Assembly (NCBI GenBank): GCA_023428335.1
Contig: JAEYYS010000146.1
Span: 1-13,510 of the forward strand
Length of the DNA stretch: 13,510 nucleotides
From: Verrucomicrobiota bacterium
Lineage (GTDB): Bacteria; Verrucomicrobiota; Verrucomicrobiia; Verrucomicrobiales; Verrucomicrobiaceae
Direction of reading: 5' to 3'
Shown: piece after piece, positions 1-7,457 of the stretch
Layout of the letters: each line of letters starts with the position of its first letter
Numbering within the stretch: the stretch's first letter is position 1
Made by a program: the position numbers and the translations under genes
The notes under the pieces: generated by a model
Databases searched by the model: none
What the model was told of the DNA's origin: nothing
The model's input: the letters and a program-made list of their open reading frames with translations, nothing else

Positions 1-56
1 CCGCCGTGCTCGCCCGCGCCCTGTTCAACGCCAGCGAGTTTTTGTTCCTGCCCTGA
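1..56 (+). CDS. C-terminal end of a DUF1553-like (planctomycete cytochrome-associated) protein, partial
   Basis: Only the last 17 residues are in the window, read in frame 3 and ending at the TGA at 54-56. They read AVLARALFNASEFLFLP. An ending of the form 'L-x-R-x-L-x-N-x-x-E-F' is what I know from DUF1553 proteins of PVC bacteria, usually large exported proteins with DUF1549, DUF1553 and sometimes a haem-binding PSCyt1 domain. The next gene, a DUF1501 protein, starts 7 nt downstream, and DUF1553-DUF1501 is a very common two-gene operon in these phyla. The call therefore rests on a short tail plus context. The biochemical role of the pair is not established. The rest of the gene lies to the left of the window. 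Confidence 0.7.
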   Translation, partial: AVLARALFNASEFLFLP

Positions 57-63
57 TCCCGCC

Positions 64-1527
64 ATGCCGCCGAACCCCGAACATCTCTCCACCGCCGGCC
101 GACTGCTGCTCGACCGACGCCGCTTTCTCAGCGGCAGCGCCACCACGCTCGGCTCGCTCGCCTTCGCCGACCTGCTCGGCCGCGACGGTCTGCTGGCCGC
201 GCCGGCGATTGATCCGGCACGGCCCTATGCCGCGCGACAGCCGCATTTTCCGGCGAAGGCCAAAAACGTTCTGGTGATCTTCTGCGCCGGAGCGGTCAGC
301 CAGCTCGAAACCTGGGATTACAAACCGGAACTCATCCAGTGGGACAACAAGCCGCTGCCCGGCGGCCCGGCCGTCCCCTTTCAGGGACCCGCCGGCAATC
401 TGGCGCGGCCGCAATACACCTTCCGACCCCGCGGCCGCACCGGCAAGTGGGTCAGTGACATGATCCCGCATCTGGCGGAGCTGACCGACGACCTCGCCTT
501 CATCCACTCGCTCACCAGCAAGTCGAACACCCATGGCCCGGCGGAAAATTTTCTCTCCACCGGCTTCGTGCTCGACGGCTTTCCCTCGCTCGGCGCCTGG
601 ACCACGTACGCGCTCGGCAGCGAGAGCGAGGAACTGCCGGCCTACGTCGCCATCCCCGACCCTCGCGGCGTGCCTCAAAACGGTTCCAACAACTGGGGCC
701 CGGGGTTCCTGCCCGCCGCCTTCCAGGGCACAACCATGAGTTCCAAGGATCCCGTGCGCCACCTTGCCGCACCCGGCGTTTCCGCGGCAGCCGACGGCGC
801 CGCGCGCTCGCTGCTGCAGCGCATGAACGCCCGCCACCTGGAGGCAAACCCGGGCGACGCCCGGCTGGCAGCGCGCATCGCCAGTTACGAACTCGCCGCG
901 CGCATGCAGCTCAGCGTGCCGGAAATCGCCGACCTGTCGACCGAACCCGCGCATGTGCTGAAGCTGTACGGCGCCGATGACACCCAGAATCCGGACAAGG
1001 CCGCCTTTGCCCGCAACTGCATCCTCGCCCGTCGCCTCATCGAGCGCGGGGTCCGCTTCGTGCAGCTTTTCAACGGCGCCTACGCCAGCGGCGGCAAGCT
1101 CAACTGGGACGGCCACAACGCGCTCAAGGAGCAGTACGATGTGCACGCGCAGATCCTCGACCAACCCGCCGCAGCGCTGATCCGCGACCTGCGCCAGCGC
1201 GGCCTGCTCGATGACACCCTCGTCGTCTGGTGCACCGAGTTCGGCCGCATGCCGTTTTTCCAGAAGGGCTCGAAGGGCCGCGATCACAATCCCGACGGCT
1301 TCACCTGCTGGCTCACCGGCGCCGGCGTCAAACCCGGCGTCAGCCACGGCGAGACCGATGAACTTGGCCAGCGCGCGGTCAAGGACGTGCATCCGCTCTA
1401 CGACTTCAACGCCACCCTGCTGCACCTCGCCGGCCTCGATCACGAGCGCCTCACCTTCGAGCACAACGGCATCCAGCGCCGACTCACCAACGTCGAGGGT
1501 CACGTCATCCGCGAGGTGCTGGCCTGA
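64..1527 (+). CDS. DUF1501 family protein, Tat-exported
   Basis: This is a 487-residue protein. A twin-arginine signal lies near the N-terminus (D17-R-R-R-F-L22), followed by a hydrophobic stretch, so a folded protein is probably exported by Tat. The body matches DUF1501, a family in the alkaline phosphatase/sulfatase-like fold whose function is not settled. Visible hallmarks are the 'VLVIFCAGAVSQLETWDYKP' region near residues 68-90, W389-C-T-E-F-G-R395, the G405-R-D-H-N-P410 motif and a C-terminal 'DFNATLLHLAGLDHERLTF' region. In related metallohydrolases the Asp/His of such motifs bind metal; that it does so here is inference. The length is typical of the family. It starts 7 nt after the DUF1553-like stop, so the two are probably cotranscribed and act together. 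No Shine-Dalgarno sequence precedes the ATG, which fits translational coupling. Confidence 0.92.
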   Translation: MPPNPEHLSTAGRLLLDRRRFLSGSATTLGSLAFADLLGRDGLLAAPAIDPARPYAARQPHFPAKAKNVLVIFCAGAVSQLETWDYKPELIQWDNKPLPGGPAVPFQGPAGNLARPQYTFRPRGRTGKWVSDMIPHLAELTDDLAFIHSLTSKSNTHGPAENFLSTGFVLDGFPSLGAWTTYALGSESEELPAYVAIPDPRGVPQNGSNNWGPGFLPAAFQGTTMSSKDPVRHLAAPGVSAAADGAARSLLQRMNARHLEANPGDARLAARIASYELAARMQLSVPEIADLSTEPAHVLKLYGADDTQNPDKAAFARNCILARRLIERGVRFVQLFNGAYASGGKLNWDGHNALKEQYDVHAQILDQPAAALIRDLRQRGLLDDTLVVWCTEFGRMPFFQKGSKGRDHNPDGFTCWLTGAGVKPGVSHGETDELGQRAVKDVHPLYDFNATLLHLAGLDHERLTFEHNGIQRRLTNVEGHVIREVLA

Positions 1528-1646
1528 GCCCGCACCAAGAGTCAAGAATGCGCATGCCAAATCGAGAATCGGCAGGCGCGCGACGTTGACAGGTCCCTGC
1601 CGCGGGTGTGCCGTCCGCCGCACCCAACCTGTGCCGTCGCCCCGTC

Positions 1647-2741
1647 ATGAAACGCCTTCTCCTCTGCCTGCTGCCCGCCGCCCGCCTGTTCGCCGCCGAT
1701 CCCGCGGTGCTCACCACTGAATTCATCTACGACAGCGGTCCCTACCCGCAGATCCATGCGACGACGATCGCTGAAACACCGGCGGGCCTCGTCGCCGCCA
1801 GGTTCGGCGGCCCCCGCGAGAAGGATCCGGATGTCGGCATCTGGGTCTCGCGCCAGGTCAAGGGAAAGTGGACGGAAAGCGTCGAGGTCGCCAACGGCAT
1901 CCAGCACACCCTCAGCGACGGCACCGTGGTCCGCCACCCGACCTGGAACCCGGTGCTGTTCCAGCCGAAGAACGGCCCGCTGCTGCTCTTCTACAAGGCC
2001 GGTCCCACCCCGCAGACCTGGTGGGGCATGCTCACCACTTCGACCGATCACGGCAAGACCTGGGAACAGCCGCGCCGCCTGCCCGAGGGCATCCTCGGCC
2101 CGGTGAAGAACAAGCCGGTCGAACTGCCCGACGGCAGCCTGCTCTGCCCAACCAGCGAGGAGTTGCCGGCGGCGCAGAAGGGCGACAAGGAAACCTGGAC
2201 CGTGCACTTCGAGCGCACCCGCGACTTCGGCCGCACCTGGGAGCGCACGCCGCCGCTGCACGACGGCAAGGAAATCCAGGCCATCCAGCCCAGCCTCCTG
2301 TTCCTCGGCGGCAACCAGTTGCTCGCCTTGGGGCGCTCACGCCAGGACCGCGTCTTCGAAATCCTCAGCGAGGACGGCGGCAAGACCTGGGGTGAAATCC
2401 AACTCGGCAGCCTGCCCAACAACAACAGCGGCACCGATGCCGTGACGCTCGCCGACGGCACGCACCTCATCGTTTACAACCACATCGGCGGCACGCCGGG
2501 CAAGTGGGGCGGCAAGCGCAGCCCGCTCAACCTCGCCGCCTCCAAGGACGGCCGCACCTGGCAGGCCGCGCTGGTCCTGGAAAACGAACCGGGCGAATAC
2601 AGCTACCCGGCCATCGTCCAGACCAAGGACGGTCTCGTCCACCTCACCTACACCTGGAAACGCCAGAAGGTGAAGCATGTCGTCGTTGATCCTTCGAAGC
2701 TGTCCCCCAAGCCCATTGTCGACGGCCAGTGGCCCCAGTAA
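1647..2741 (+). CDS. Exported sialidase-like (BNR/Asp-box) beta-propeller protein
   Basis: This is a 364-residue protein with a Sec signal peptide (MKRLLLCLLPAARLFAAD). An in-frame ATG 39 nt upstream (1608) would put a polar extension before that signal, so 1647 is chosen. Four Asp boxes of the S-x-D-x-G-x-T-W type are visible: STDHGKTW (132-139), TRDFGRTW (191-198), SEDGGKTW (241-248) and the shortened SKDGRTW (299-305). They mark blades of a beta-propeller. Conserved-looking blocks include FGGPREKDPDVGIW (53-66), HPTWNPVLFQ (97-106), GPVKNKPVELPDGSLLCP (151-168) and YPAIVQTKDGLVH (320-332). This matches PVC and Bacteroidetes proteins annotated as exo-alpha-sialidase/BNR_2. The classical sialidase (F/Y)RIP motif is missing, so true sialidase activity is doubtful. 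Propeller lyases or other glycosidases are alternatives. It lies 119 nt after the DUF1501 gene. Confidence 0.88.
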   Translation: MKRLLLCLLPAARLFAADPAVLTTEFIYDSGPYPQIHATTIAETPAGLVAARFGGPREKDPDVGIWVSRQVKGKWTESVEVANGIQHTLSDGTVVRHPTWNPVLFQPKNGPLLLFYKAGPTPQTWWGMLTTSTDHGKTWEQPRRLPEGILGPVKNKPVELPDGSLLCPTSEELPAAQKGDKETWTVHFERTRDFGRTWERTPPLHDGKEIQAIQPSLLFLGGNQLLALGRSRQDRVFEILSEDGGKTWGEIQLGSLPNNNSGTDAVTLADGTHLIVYNHIGGTPGKWGGKRSPLNLAASKDGRTWQAALVLENEPGEYSYPAIVQTKDGLVHLTYTWKRQKVKHVVVDPSKLSPKPIVDGQWPQ

Positions 2742-2750
2742 AGGACTCCA

Positions 2751-2798
2751 GCGCTTCAGCGCGCCACCACCCGGCCACACCCCACGAGCTGAAGCTCG
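2751..2798. repeat. Pair of short palindromes sharing a GCTTCAGC/GCTGAAGC core
   Basis: The 84-nt gap between the propeller gene and the FAD oxidoreductase gene holds two small perfect inverted repeats. The first is GCGCT-TC-AGCGC at 2751-2762. The second is CGAGCT-GA-AGCTCG at 2785-2798. Their cores, GCTTCAGC (2753-2760) and GCTGAAGC (2788-2795), are exact reverse complements, so they could also pair with each other around a 27-nt loop. No T-tract follows, so a standard intrinsic terminator is unlikely. They could be a REP-like intergenic element, an mRNA processing or stabilising structure, or chance in GC-rich DNA. Confidence 0.4.
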
Positions 2799-2825
2799 GA
2801 AGTACTCTGCCCCGCCCATACCGCC

Positions 2826-4421
2826 ATGCCTCGCTTCGCTGCCTTCCTTGCCCTGGCCCTTCTCTGCGGCCAGAGCCTCGCTCAGGACATCGTCGTCTAT
2901 GGCGCCACCCCGGGCGGCCTCGCGTCCGCCATCGCCGCGGCGCGGCTGGGCCGGCAGGTGACGCTCGTTGAAGCCAACACCCACCTCGGCGGCATGACGA
3001 CGAGCGGGCTGGGCAAGAGCGACATCGAGAACCGAGCCATGATCGGCGGCCTGTTCAAAGAGTTCGTCGCCGGCGTGCATGCCCACTACCTCCGCCAATA
3101 CGGTCCCCAGCACGAAAACACCCGGCTCTGTCAGGACGGCTACTACGCCGAACCCCACGTGGCGGAAAAGGTCTTCGAAGCCATGGTCGCCCGGGAATCC
3201 AACCTCACGGTGCTGAAAGGCTGGCGACTCAAGTCAGCCCGGGTGAGCCAGGAGAAACTGACCGGCATCACGATCCTCCAGCGGGAAACCGGCGAGGCAC
3301 AAACCCTGCAGGCCGGCATCTTCATCGACGCCACCTATGAAGGCGATCTCTTTGCCGCCGCGGGCGCCCGGTTCCGGCTCGGCCGCGAAGCGCGCGCGGC
3401 CTTCGATGAACCGCACGCGGGAGTCGTTTATTTCGATTACCAAACCCATGAGTTCCTGCCCGGCAGCACCGGCGAGGGCGACGATCGCCTGCCGGCCTAC
3501 ACCTACCGCCTGTGCCTGACCCAGGATCCGCGCAATGCCGTGCCACTGACCGAACCACCGCCCGGATACGACCGCACCGACTACCTCGGCTACTTCGATG
3601 ACCTCAAAGCAGGGCGTCTTGCCGGCCCCAAGGTCTTCAAGCCCGGCCGAGGCTACAATCCCAAACACTTCAACACGCTCGTGCGCGCGCTTTCGGTCGC
3701 CGACCTGCCGAACCAGAAGTTTGATGTCAACATCAATCCGCGCCCGCTCGGCTTCCCCTTCCCCGAGGAGAACCGCGGCTACATCGAGGGCGACGAGGCC
3801 ACGCGCGAGCGCATCCGGCAACGCCATCGCAGCCTGGTCCTCGGCCTGCTCTGGTTCCTGCAAAACGATCCTGAGGTGCCGGCGGCGCACCGCGCGCTCG
3901 CCAACGAGATGCATCTGCCGCGCGACGAGTTCACCGACAACGCCCATTTCCCCTGGCAGCTCTACGTGCGCGAGGGACGCCGCCTCATCGGCGAATACAC
4001 GCTCACCCAGCATGACATCACCGGCAAGGGCCAGGCCCCCAAGCACCATCCGGACAGCATTGCCGTCGGTGAGTTCCCCATCGACAGCTTCCCGGTGCGC
4101 AAGCGCCAGCCCGGCGACACCCTCGTGCTGGAAGGTTACCTTGGCATGCTCGATTACATCACGCGGCCCTACGAGATCCCCTACCGCATCCTGATCCCGG
4201 AGAAGATCGATGGCCTGCTGGTTCCCGTTGCCGCAAGCACCACGCACGTGGCCTTCTCCAGCATCCGCATGGAACCCACCTGGATGGCGCTCGGCCAGGC
4301 TGCCGGCGTCGCCGCCCACCTGGCGCTGCATCACGGTGTTGCACCACGCCAGGTGCCCCTCACGGAATTGCAGTCGCGACTGATCGATCAGGGCCAGGTG
4401 ATCCGCCATTCCACGCCCTGA
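2826..4421 (+). CDS. Exported FAD-dependent oxidoreductase (FAD_oxidored family)
   Basis: This is a 531-residue flavoprotein-like protein. A Sec signal peptide (MPRFAAFLALALLCGQSLAQ) is followed at once by the first strand of a Rossmann fold, DIVVYG. The dinucleotide-binding loop is G26-A-T-P-G-G31, with E49 at the end of the second strand as the expected ribose ligand. The block LGGMTTSGLGKSD (54-66), a central 'IDATYEGDLFAAAGARFRLG' segment and the C-terminal 'VAASTTHVAFSSIRMEPTWM' segment are characteristic of FAD_oxidored (PF12831) proteins of PVC bacteria. The substrate is unknown; oxidation of a sugar or polyol is an inference from the neighbours. It sits between two Asp-box propeller genes, 84 nt after one and 28 nt before the next, so cotranscription is likely. 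No twin-arginine motif is seen although the cofactor would normally be inserted in the cytoplasm. The start is fixed by the signal peptide; no Shine-Dalgarno is visible. Confidence 0.92.
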   Translation: MPRFAAFLALALLCGQSLAQDIVVYGATPGGLASAIAAARLGRQVTLVEANTHLGGMTTSGLGKSDIENRAMIGGLFKEFVAGVHAHYLRQYGPQHENTRLCQDGYYAEPHVAEKVFEAMVARESNLTVLKGWRLKSARVSQEKLTGITILQRETGEAQTLQAGIFIDATYEGDLFAAAGARFRLGREARAAFDEPHAGVVYFDYQTHEFLPGSTGEGDDRLPAYTYRLCLTQDPRNAVPLTEPPPGYDRTDYLGYFDDLKAGRLAGPKVFKPGRGYNPKHFNTLVRALSVADLPNQKFDVNINPRPLGFPFPEENRGYIEGDEATRERIRQRHRSLVLGLLWFLQNDPEVPAAHRALANEMHLPRDEFTDNAHFPWQLYVREGRRLIGEYTLTQHDITGKGQAPKHHPDSIAVGEFPIDSFPVRKRQPGDTLVLEGYLGMLDYITRPYEIPYRILIPEKIDGLLVPVAASTTHVAFSSIRMEPTWMALGQAAGVAAHLALHHGVAPRQVPLTELQSRLIDQGQVIRHSTP

Positions 4422-4449
4422 CGCGCCTGCCACTCTTGCTTCCCCCGCC

Positions 4450-5631
4450 ATGAAAGCCCTCCTGCTCTTCCCCCTCCTGCTGACCAGCACCGCCGTCGCA
4501 GACTCGTCCGTCATGCTCGCCGGCCCCTGGCTGCCAGCGGATCCGCACCAGCTCGACTTCGCCGCCCTGCCCAAGCTGCCGAGCCAGCACGCCATCATCA
4601 GCAATGTCAGCGCCTCCGGAGGCTTGCCAGCCCGCCTCGATCACGAAAAAGGCGGCGTCAACCAGCACAACTACCTCGTCCATCACGCCGGCCAATTCTG
4701 GGCCATGTGGAGCGACGGCCCCGGCATCGAGGACCGGGTCGGCCAGCGCGTCAAGTATGCCACCAGCCCCGACGGCCTGAGTTGGAGCAAACCGCAGTTC
4801 CTCACCCCGGAAGCGCCGAACTCCGGCCCAGATTCACCCCATTACGGCACCCGCACCAACAAGGGCCTGCGCTGGATCGCCCGCGGCTTCTGGCCGCGCG
4901 AGGGGGAACTGCTCGCCCTTGCCTCGCTCGACGAGGCCGCCGGCTTCTTCGGCCCCGGCCTCGAGCTGCGCGCCTTCCGCTTTCAGCAGGGCACCTGGAC
5001 CGACGCCGGTCTCATCTGCGACGATGCCATCAACAATTTCCCGCCGCTCAAGCTGCCGACCGGCGACTGGATGCTGTCGCGCCGCCGCCACGATTACAAG
5101 ACCAGCGGCGTGCACTTCCTCGTCGGCGGTGTCAAGGCGCTCGACGACTGGCAGTCCTTCCCCGTCCTGGGCAGCGCCTCGGAACTCAACGCCGAGGAAC
5201 CCGACTGGTGGATCCTGCCCGACCAGCGGCTTGCCGCCATCTTCCGCGACAACCGCCGCAGCGGCTTCCTGTTTCGCTCGATCTCGACCGACCACGGCCG
5301 CAGCTGGAGCCTGCCGGTGAAAACCAACTTTCCCGATGCCACCTCCAAGGTCTGCGGCCTGCGCCTGCGCGATGGTCGCTACGTGCTGGTCTCCAACTCG
5401 AACCCGAAAAAGCGCGATCCGCTGACCCTGGCCGTCAGCGACGACGGCCTCGTCTTCCACAAGCTGCTCTATCTCGTCGGCGGCCGGCACATCGATTACC
5501 CGCACGTCATCGAGCATGGCGACAGCCTCTTCATCGCCTTCGCCGGCGGCAAGCAGACGGTCGAGGTGCTGAAGGTCAAGCTCAGCGATGTGGCGGCGGT
5601 GAAGATGCCTGGGACACCGGTCGTCCAGTAG
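4450..5631 (+). CDS. Exported BNR/Asp-box sialidase-like protein
   Basis: This is a 393-residue protein beginning with a Sec signal (MKALLLFPLLLTSTAVAD). The body shows Asp-box-like repeats: ATSPDGLSW (104-112), STDHGRSW (279-286) and the degenerate VSDDGLVF (329-336). Other notable segments are NQHNYLVHHAGQFWAMWSDG (71-90), 'HYGTRTNKGLRWIARGFWP' around 135-155 and a 'RHIDYPHVIEHGDSLFIAFAGGKQ' stretch near the C-terminus. This is a beta-propeller of the exo-alpha-sialidase/BNR type, but its sequence differs clearly from the propeller protein at 1647-2741, so the two are not a recent duplication. No (F/Y)RIP sialidase motif is seen. A role in recognising or cleaving a glycan outside the cytoplasm is inferred. 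The gene starts 28 nt after the FAD oxidoreductase stop and is probably cotranscribed with it. Confidence 0.82.
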   Translation: MKALLLFPLLLTSTAVADSSVMLAGPWLPADPHQLDFAALPKLPSQHAIISNVSASGGLPARLDHEKGGVNQHNYLVHHAGQFWAMWSDGPGIEDRVGQRVKYATSPDGLSWSKPQFLTPEAPNSGPDSPHYGTRTNKGLRWIARGFWPREGELLALASLDEAAGFFGPGLELRAFRFQQGTWTDAGLICDDAINNFPPLKLPTGDWMLSRRRHDYKTSGVHFLVGGVKALDDWQSFPVLGSASELNAEEPDWWILPDQRLAAIFRDNRRSGFLFRSISTDHGRSWSLPVKTNFPDATSKVCGLRLRDGRYVLVSNSNPKKRDPLTLAVSDDGLVFHKLLYLVGGRHIDYPHVIEHGDSLFIAFAGGKQTVEVLKVKLSDVAAVKMPGTPVVQ

Positions 5632-5859
5632 CTTCGCGACTCGGCTCGCCCCCGCCCCGATCCCCTGGAAGCTTTACCTGTAGCCTTGGAGCGGATAGAC
5701 TTGATGGGTGACCGCGAAACCCAGCCTTCTGCTTGCTCTCTGCGCGCTTCTTTGCGGCTTCCATCTCGGGCCCTATGCTCGAAAGTGAAGCCTCGCCGCC
5801 TCAATTCCTTTCTGGCCTTTGCAACGCCCAAACCATAACCTGCCCTCTTTTCCAGAACC
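5632..5859 (+). other. 228-bp intergenic spacer, the longest non-coding stretch in the window
   Basis: No convincing reading frame spans this stretch, and its base composition is visibly less GC-rich than the flanking genes. It ends in a pyrimidine-rich tract (CCCTCTTTTCC) just before the next ATG, with no Shine-Dalgarno. It probably separates two transcription units: the DUF1553-to-BNR block upstream and the Gfo/Idh/MocA gene downstream. I see no strong terminator hairpin after the stop at 5631. Confidence 0.5.
5673..5701 (+). promoter_or_regulatory. Weak sigma70-like promoter candidate
   Basis: TTTACC (5673-5678) and TAGACT (5696-5701) are separated by exactly 17 nt. Each matches four of six bases of TTGACA and TATAAT. 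It lies in the relatively AT-richer spacer about 160 nt upstream of the Gfo/Idh/MocA start, so it would leave a long 5' leader. Promoter consensus in PVC bacteria is poorly defined, so this is only a suggestion. Confidence 0.2.
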
Positions 5860-7293
5860 ATGAAAACCCCGGAAGCCACCCCCACCTCCCGCCGCCGTTT
5901 CGTCCAGCAGTCCGTTGCCGCCGGCCTCGGTTTCAACTTCCTCCCCGCCTACCTGACCAGTGCGCGCGCCGCCGACAATCCCAAGCTGCCGCCGAGCCGA
6001 CGCCTCAATCTCGGTTGCATCGGTGTCGGCGGCCGGGCCGGCAGTGTGATCCCCGGCCTGACCGCCGGCGGCATGGCCACCCCGGTGGCTTTTGTCGATG
6101 TCGACTTCGTCACCGCCCGCGGCATGGAGAAAAACCTGAAGGCCTTCCCCGACGTCAGGCGCTTCCATGATTTCCGCGAGATGTTCGACCAGATGGGCAG
6201 CGACATCGACGCCGTCAGCGTTGTCACCCCCGATCACACCCACTTCACCGCCGCGATCCATGCCATGGCCCGCGGCAAGCATGTCTACGTGGAAAAGCCG
6301 CTGACTCACACCTTTGAGGAGGCGGCCATCCTCATGCGCGCGGAAAAGAAGTTCAAGGTGGTGACCCAGATGGGCAACCAGGGCCACACCTCCGCCGGCG
6401 CGGAGCAGTTCAAGCAGATGCTCGCCGCCGGTGTCGTCGATGACATCGTCAAGATCGAAGCCTGGAAGTCGCCCTCGCTCTGGTTCATGAACGCCGCCGA
6501 ACGCATCCAGGGCTACCCTCCGGCCGAGCCGATGCCCGAGTCCCTGAAAAGCTGGGACCTCTGGTGCGGGCCCCAGGAGATGAAACCCTTCAGCAAGATG
6601 TACCATGCCTTCAACTGGCGCGGCTTTCACCTCTATGGCGGCGGCATGTTTGGCGACTGGGGTGCGCACATCATCGACTTCGTCCATCATCACCTGCACC
6701 TCGGCCTGCCCACTCGCATCACGCCGCTGGCGCTCGCCGATTACAACCGGGTGAGCTACCCGCTGAGTTCGGACATCCGTTTTGAGTTTCCGGCCCGCGG
6801 AGAAAAACGGCCCGCTGTGGAACTGCGCTGGAAGGCCGGCGGCGACATCCGGATCGAGATCGGGGAGCAGTACGGCGACCCCGCCGCCGATGGCAAAACC
6901 TTCATCCCGAACCCTGGCACGACCGGTTCCCTGCTGCATCGCAAGCAGGGCGACTACCTCGTCCAGCGCGGTTCCCACGACCGCCATTCGCTCGTCTATC
7001 CGCGCGCCAAGATGGCCGAGTTCAAGGAAGCCATGGCCTTAAACCCGCCGAAGCACAACCACTTCGAAAGCTTCATCCACGCCTGCATGGGCGAAGGCAA
7101 AACGGAGTCGCCCTTCGAGGTCTCAGGTCTGCTCACCCAGGTTCTCAATCTCGGCACCATCGCCGAGTACCTGAACGTCGACCTGCAGTTCGACCCGAAG
7201 ACCCAGCGCTTCATCGGCAACGACGAGGCCAACGCCCGCCTCGCCGGCCCGGCCCCGCGCGCCGAGTGGGCCGATTGCTACAAGCTGGCCTGA
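5860..7293 (+). CDS. Tat-exported Gfo/Idh/MocA family oxidoreductase
   Basis: This is a 477-residue protein. A Tat signal (S10-R-R-R-F-V15, then a hydrophobic stretch ending near SARA37) precedes an N-terminal NAD(P)-binding Rossmann domain with the loop G55-V-G-G58-R. The E145-K-P147 motif of the family is present; its lysine is the usual catalytic residue. The C-terminal substrate domain contains the 'WRGFHLYGGGMFGDWGAHIIDF' region (about 253-274). The family oxidises or reduces sugars and polyols with NAD(P). Tat export with a prebound cofactor is known for Zymomonas glucose-fructose oxidoreductase, and the same is plausible here. Tat-signal members are abundant in PVC genomes near sugar-degradation genes. 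It is preceded by a 228-bp spacer and followed by a GC-rich hairpin at 7321-7348, so it may be transcribed on its own. The exact substrate cannot be read. Confidence 0.94.
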   Translation: MKTPEATPTSRRRFVQQSVAAGLGFNFLPAYLTSARAADNPKLPPSRRLNLGCIGVGGRAGSVIPGLTAGGMATPVAFVDVDFVTARGMEKNLKAFPDVRRFHDFREMFDQMGSDIDAVSVVTPDHTHFTAAIHAMARGKHVYVEKPLTHTFEEAAILMRAEKKFKVVTQMGNQGHTSAGAEQFKQMLAAGVVDDIVKIEAWKSPSLWFMNAAERIQGYPPAEPMPESLKSWDLWCGPQEMKPFSKMYHAFNWRGFHLYGGGMFGDWGAHIIDFVHHHLHLGLPTRITPLALADYNRVSYPLSSDIRFEFPARGEKRPAVELRWKAGGDIRIEIGEQYGDPAADGKTFIPNPGTTGSLLHRKQGDYLVQRGSHDRHSLVYPRAKMAEFKEAMALNPPKHNHFESFIHACMGEGKTESPFEVSGLLTQVLNLGTIAEYLNVDLQFDPKTQRFIGNDEANARLAGPAPRAEWADCYKLA

Positions 7294-7320
7294 GCCTCGT
7301 GCCAAGCCCTGATTGTTTGA

Positions 7321-7348
7321 GCCCGCCAGCCCTTCGCGGCCGGCGGGC
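7321..7348 (+). terminator. GC-rich hairpin after the Gfo/Idh/MocA gene
   Basis: A 7-bp arm GCCCGCC (7321-7327) pairs with GGCGGGC (7342-7348). Inside it, GCC (7329-7331) pairs with GGC (7338-7340) across one A-C mismatch, leaving the loop CTTCGC (7332-7337). It begins 28 nt after the stop codon at 7293. A T-tract is missing on the + side (the next bases are CCAAACC), so a classical intrinsic terminator is not certain. It may act as a tractless terminator or as a 3' stabilising structure. Confidence 0.45.
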
Positions 7349-7457
7349 CCAAACCATGAGCTTACGCGCTTCTTGGGTTCCATCGAGGCCAACTTCTCCG
7401 TCCCAACCGGCAACAGGCCCCATCCTGCGGCCGTACCCCTGACGATCTCCCTTCGCC

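Noticed and set aside
1586..1591. Perfect TTGACA in the gap before the first propeller gene
   Set aside because: No acceptable -10 element is found 16-18 nt downstream (the bases there are TGCCGT-like), so a promoter cannot be supported from one hexamer.
25..1623. 532-codon open frame on the - strand opposite the DUF1501 gene
   Set aside because: The DUF1501 gene is well supported by its Tat signal and conserved motifs. The antisense frame is an Ala/Gly/Val-rich shadow.
5773..6987. 404-codon open frame on the - strand opposite the Gfo/Idh/MocA gene
   Set aside because: The + strand gene has the Rossmann loop, EKP motif and Tat signal. The antisense translation has no recognisable features.
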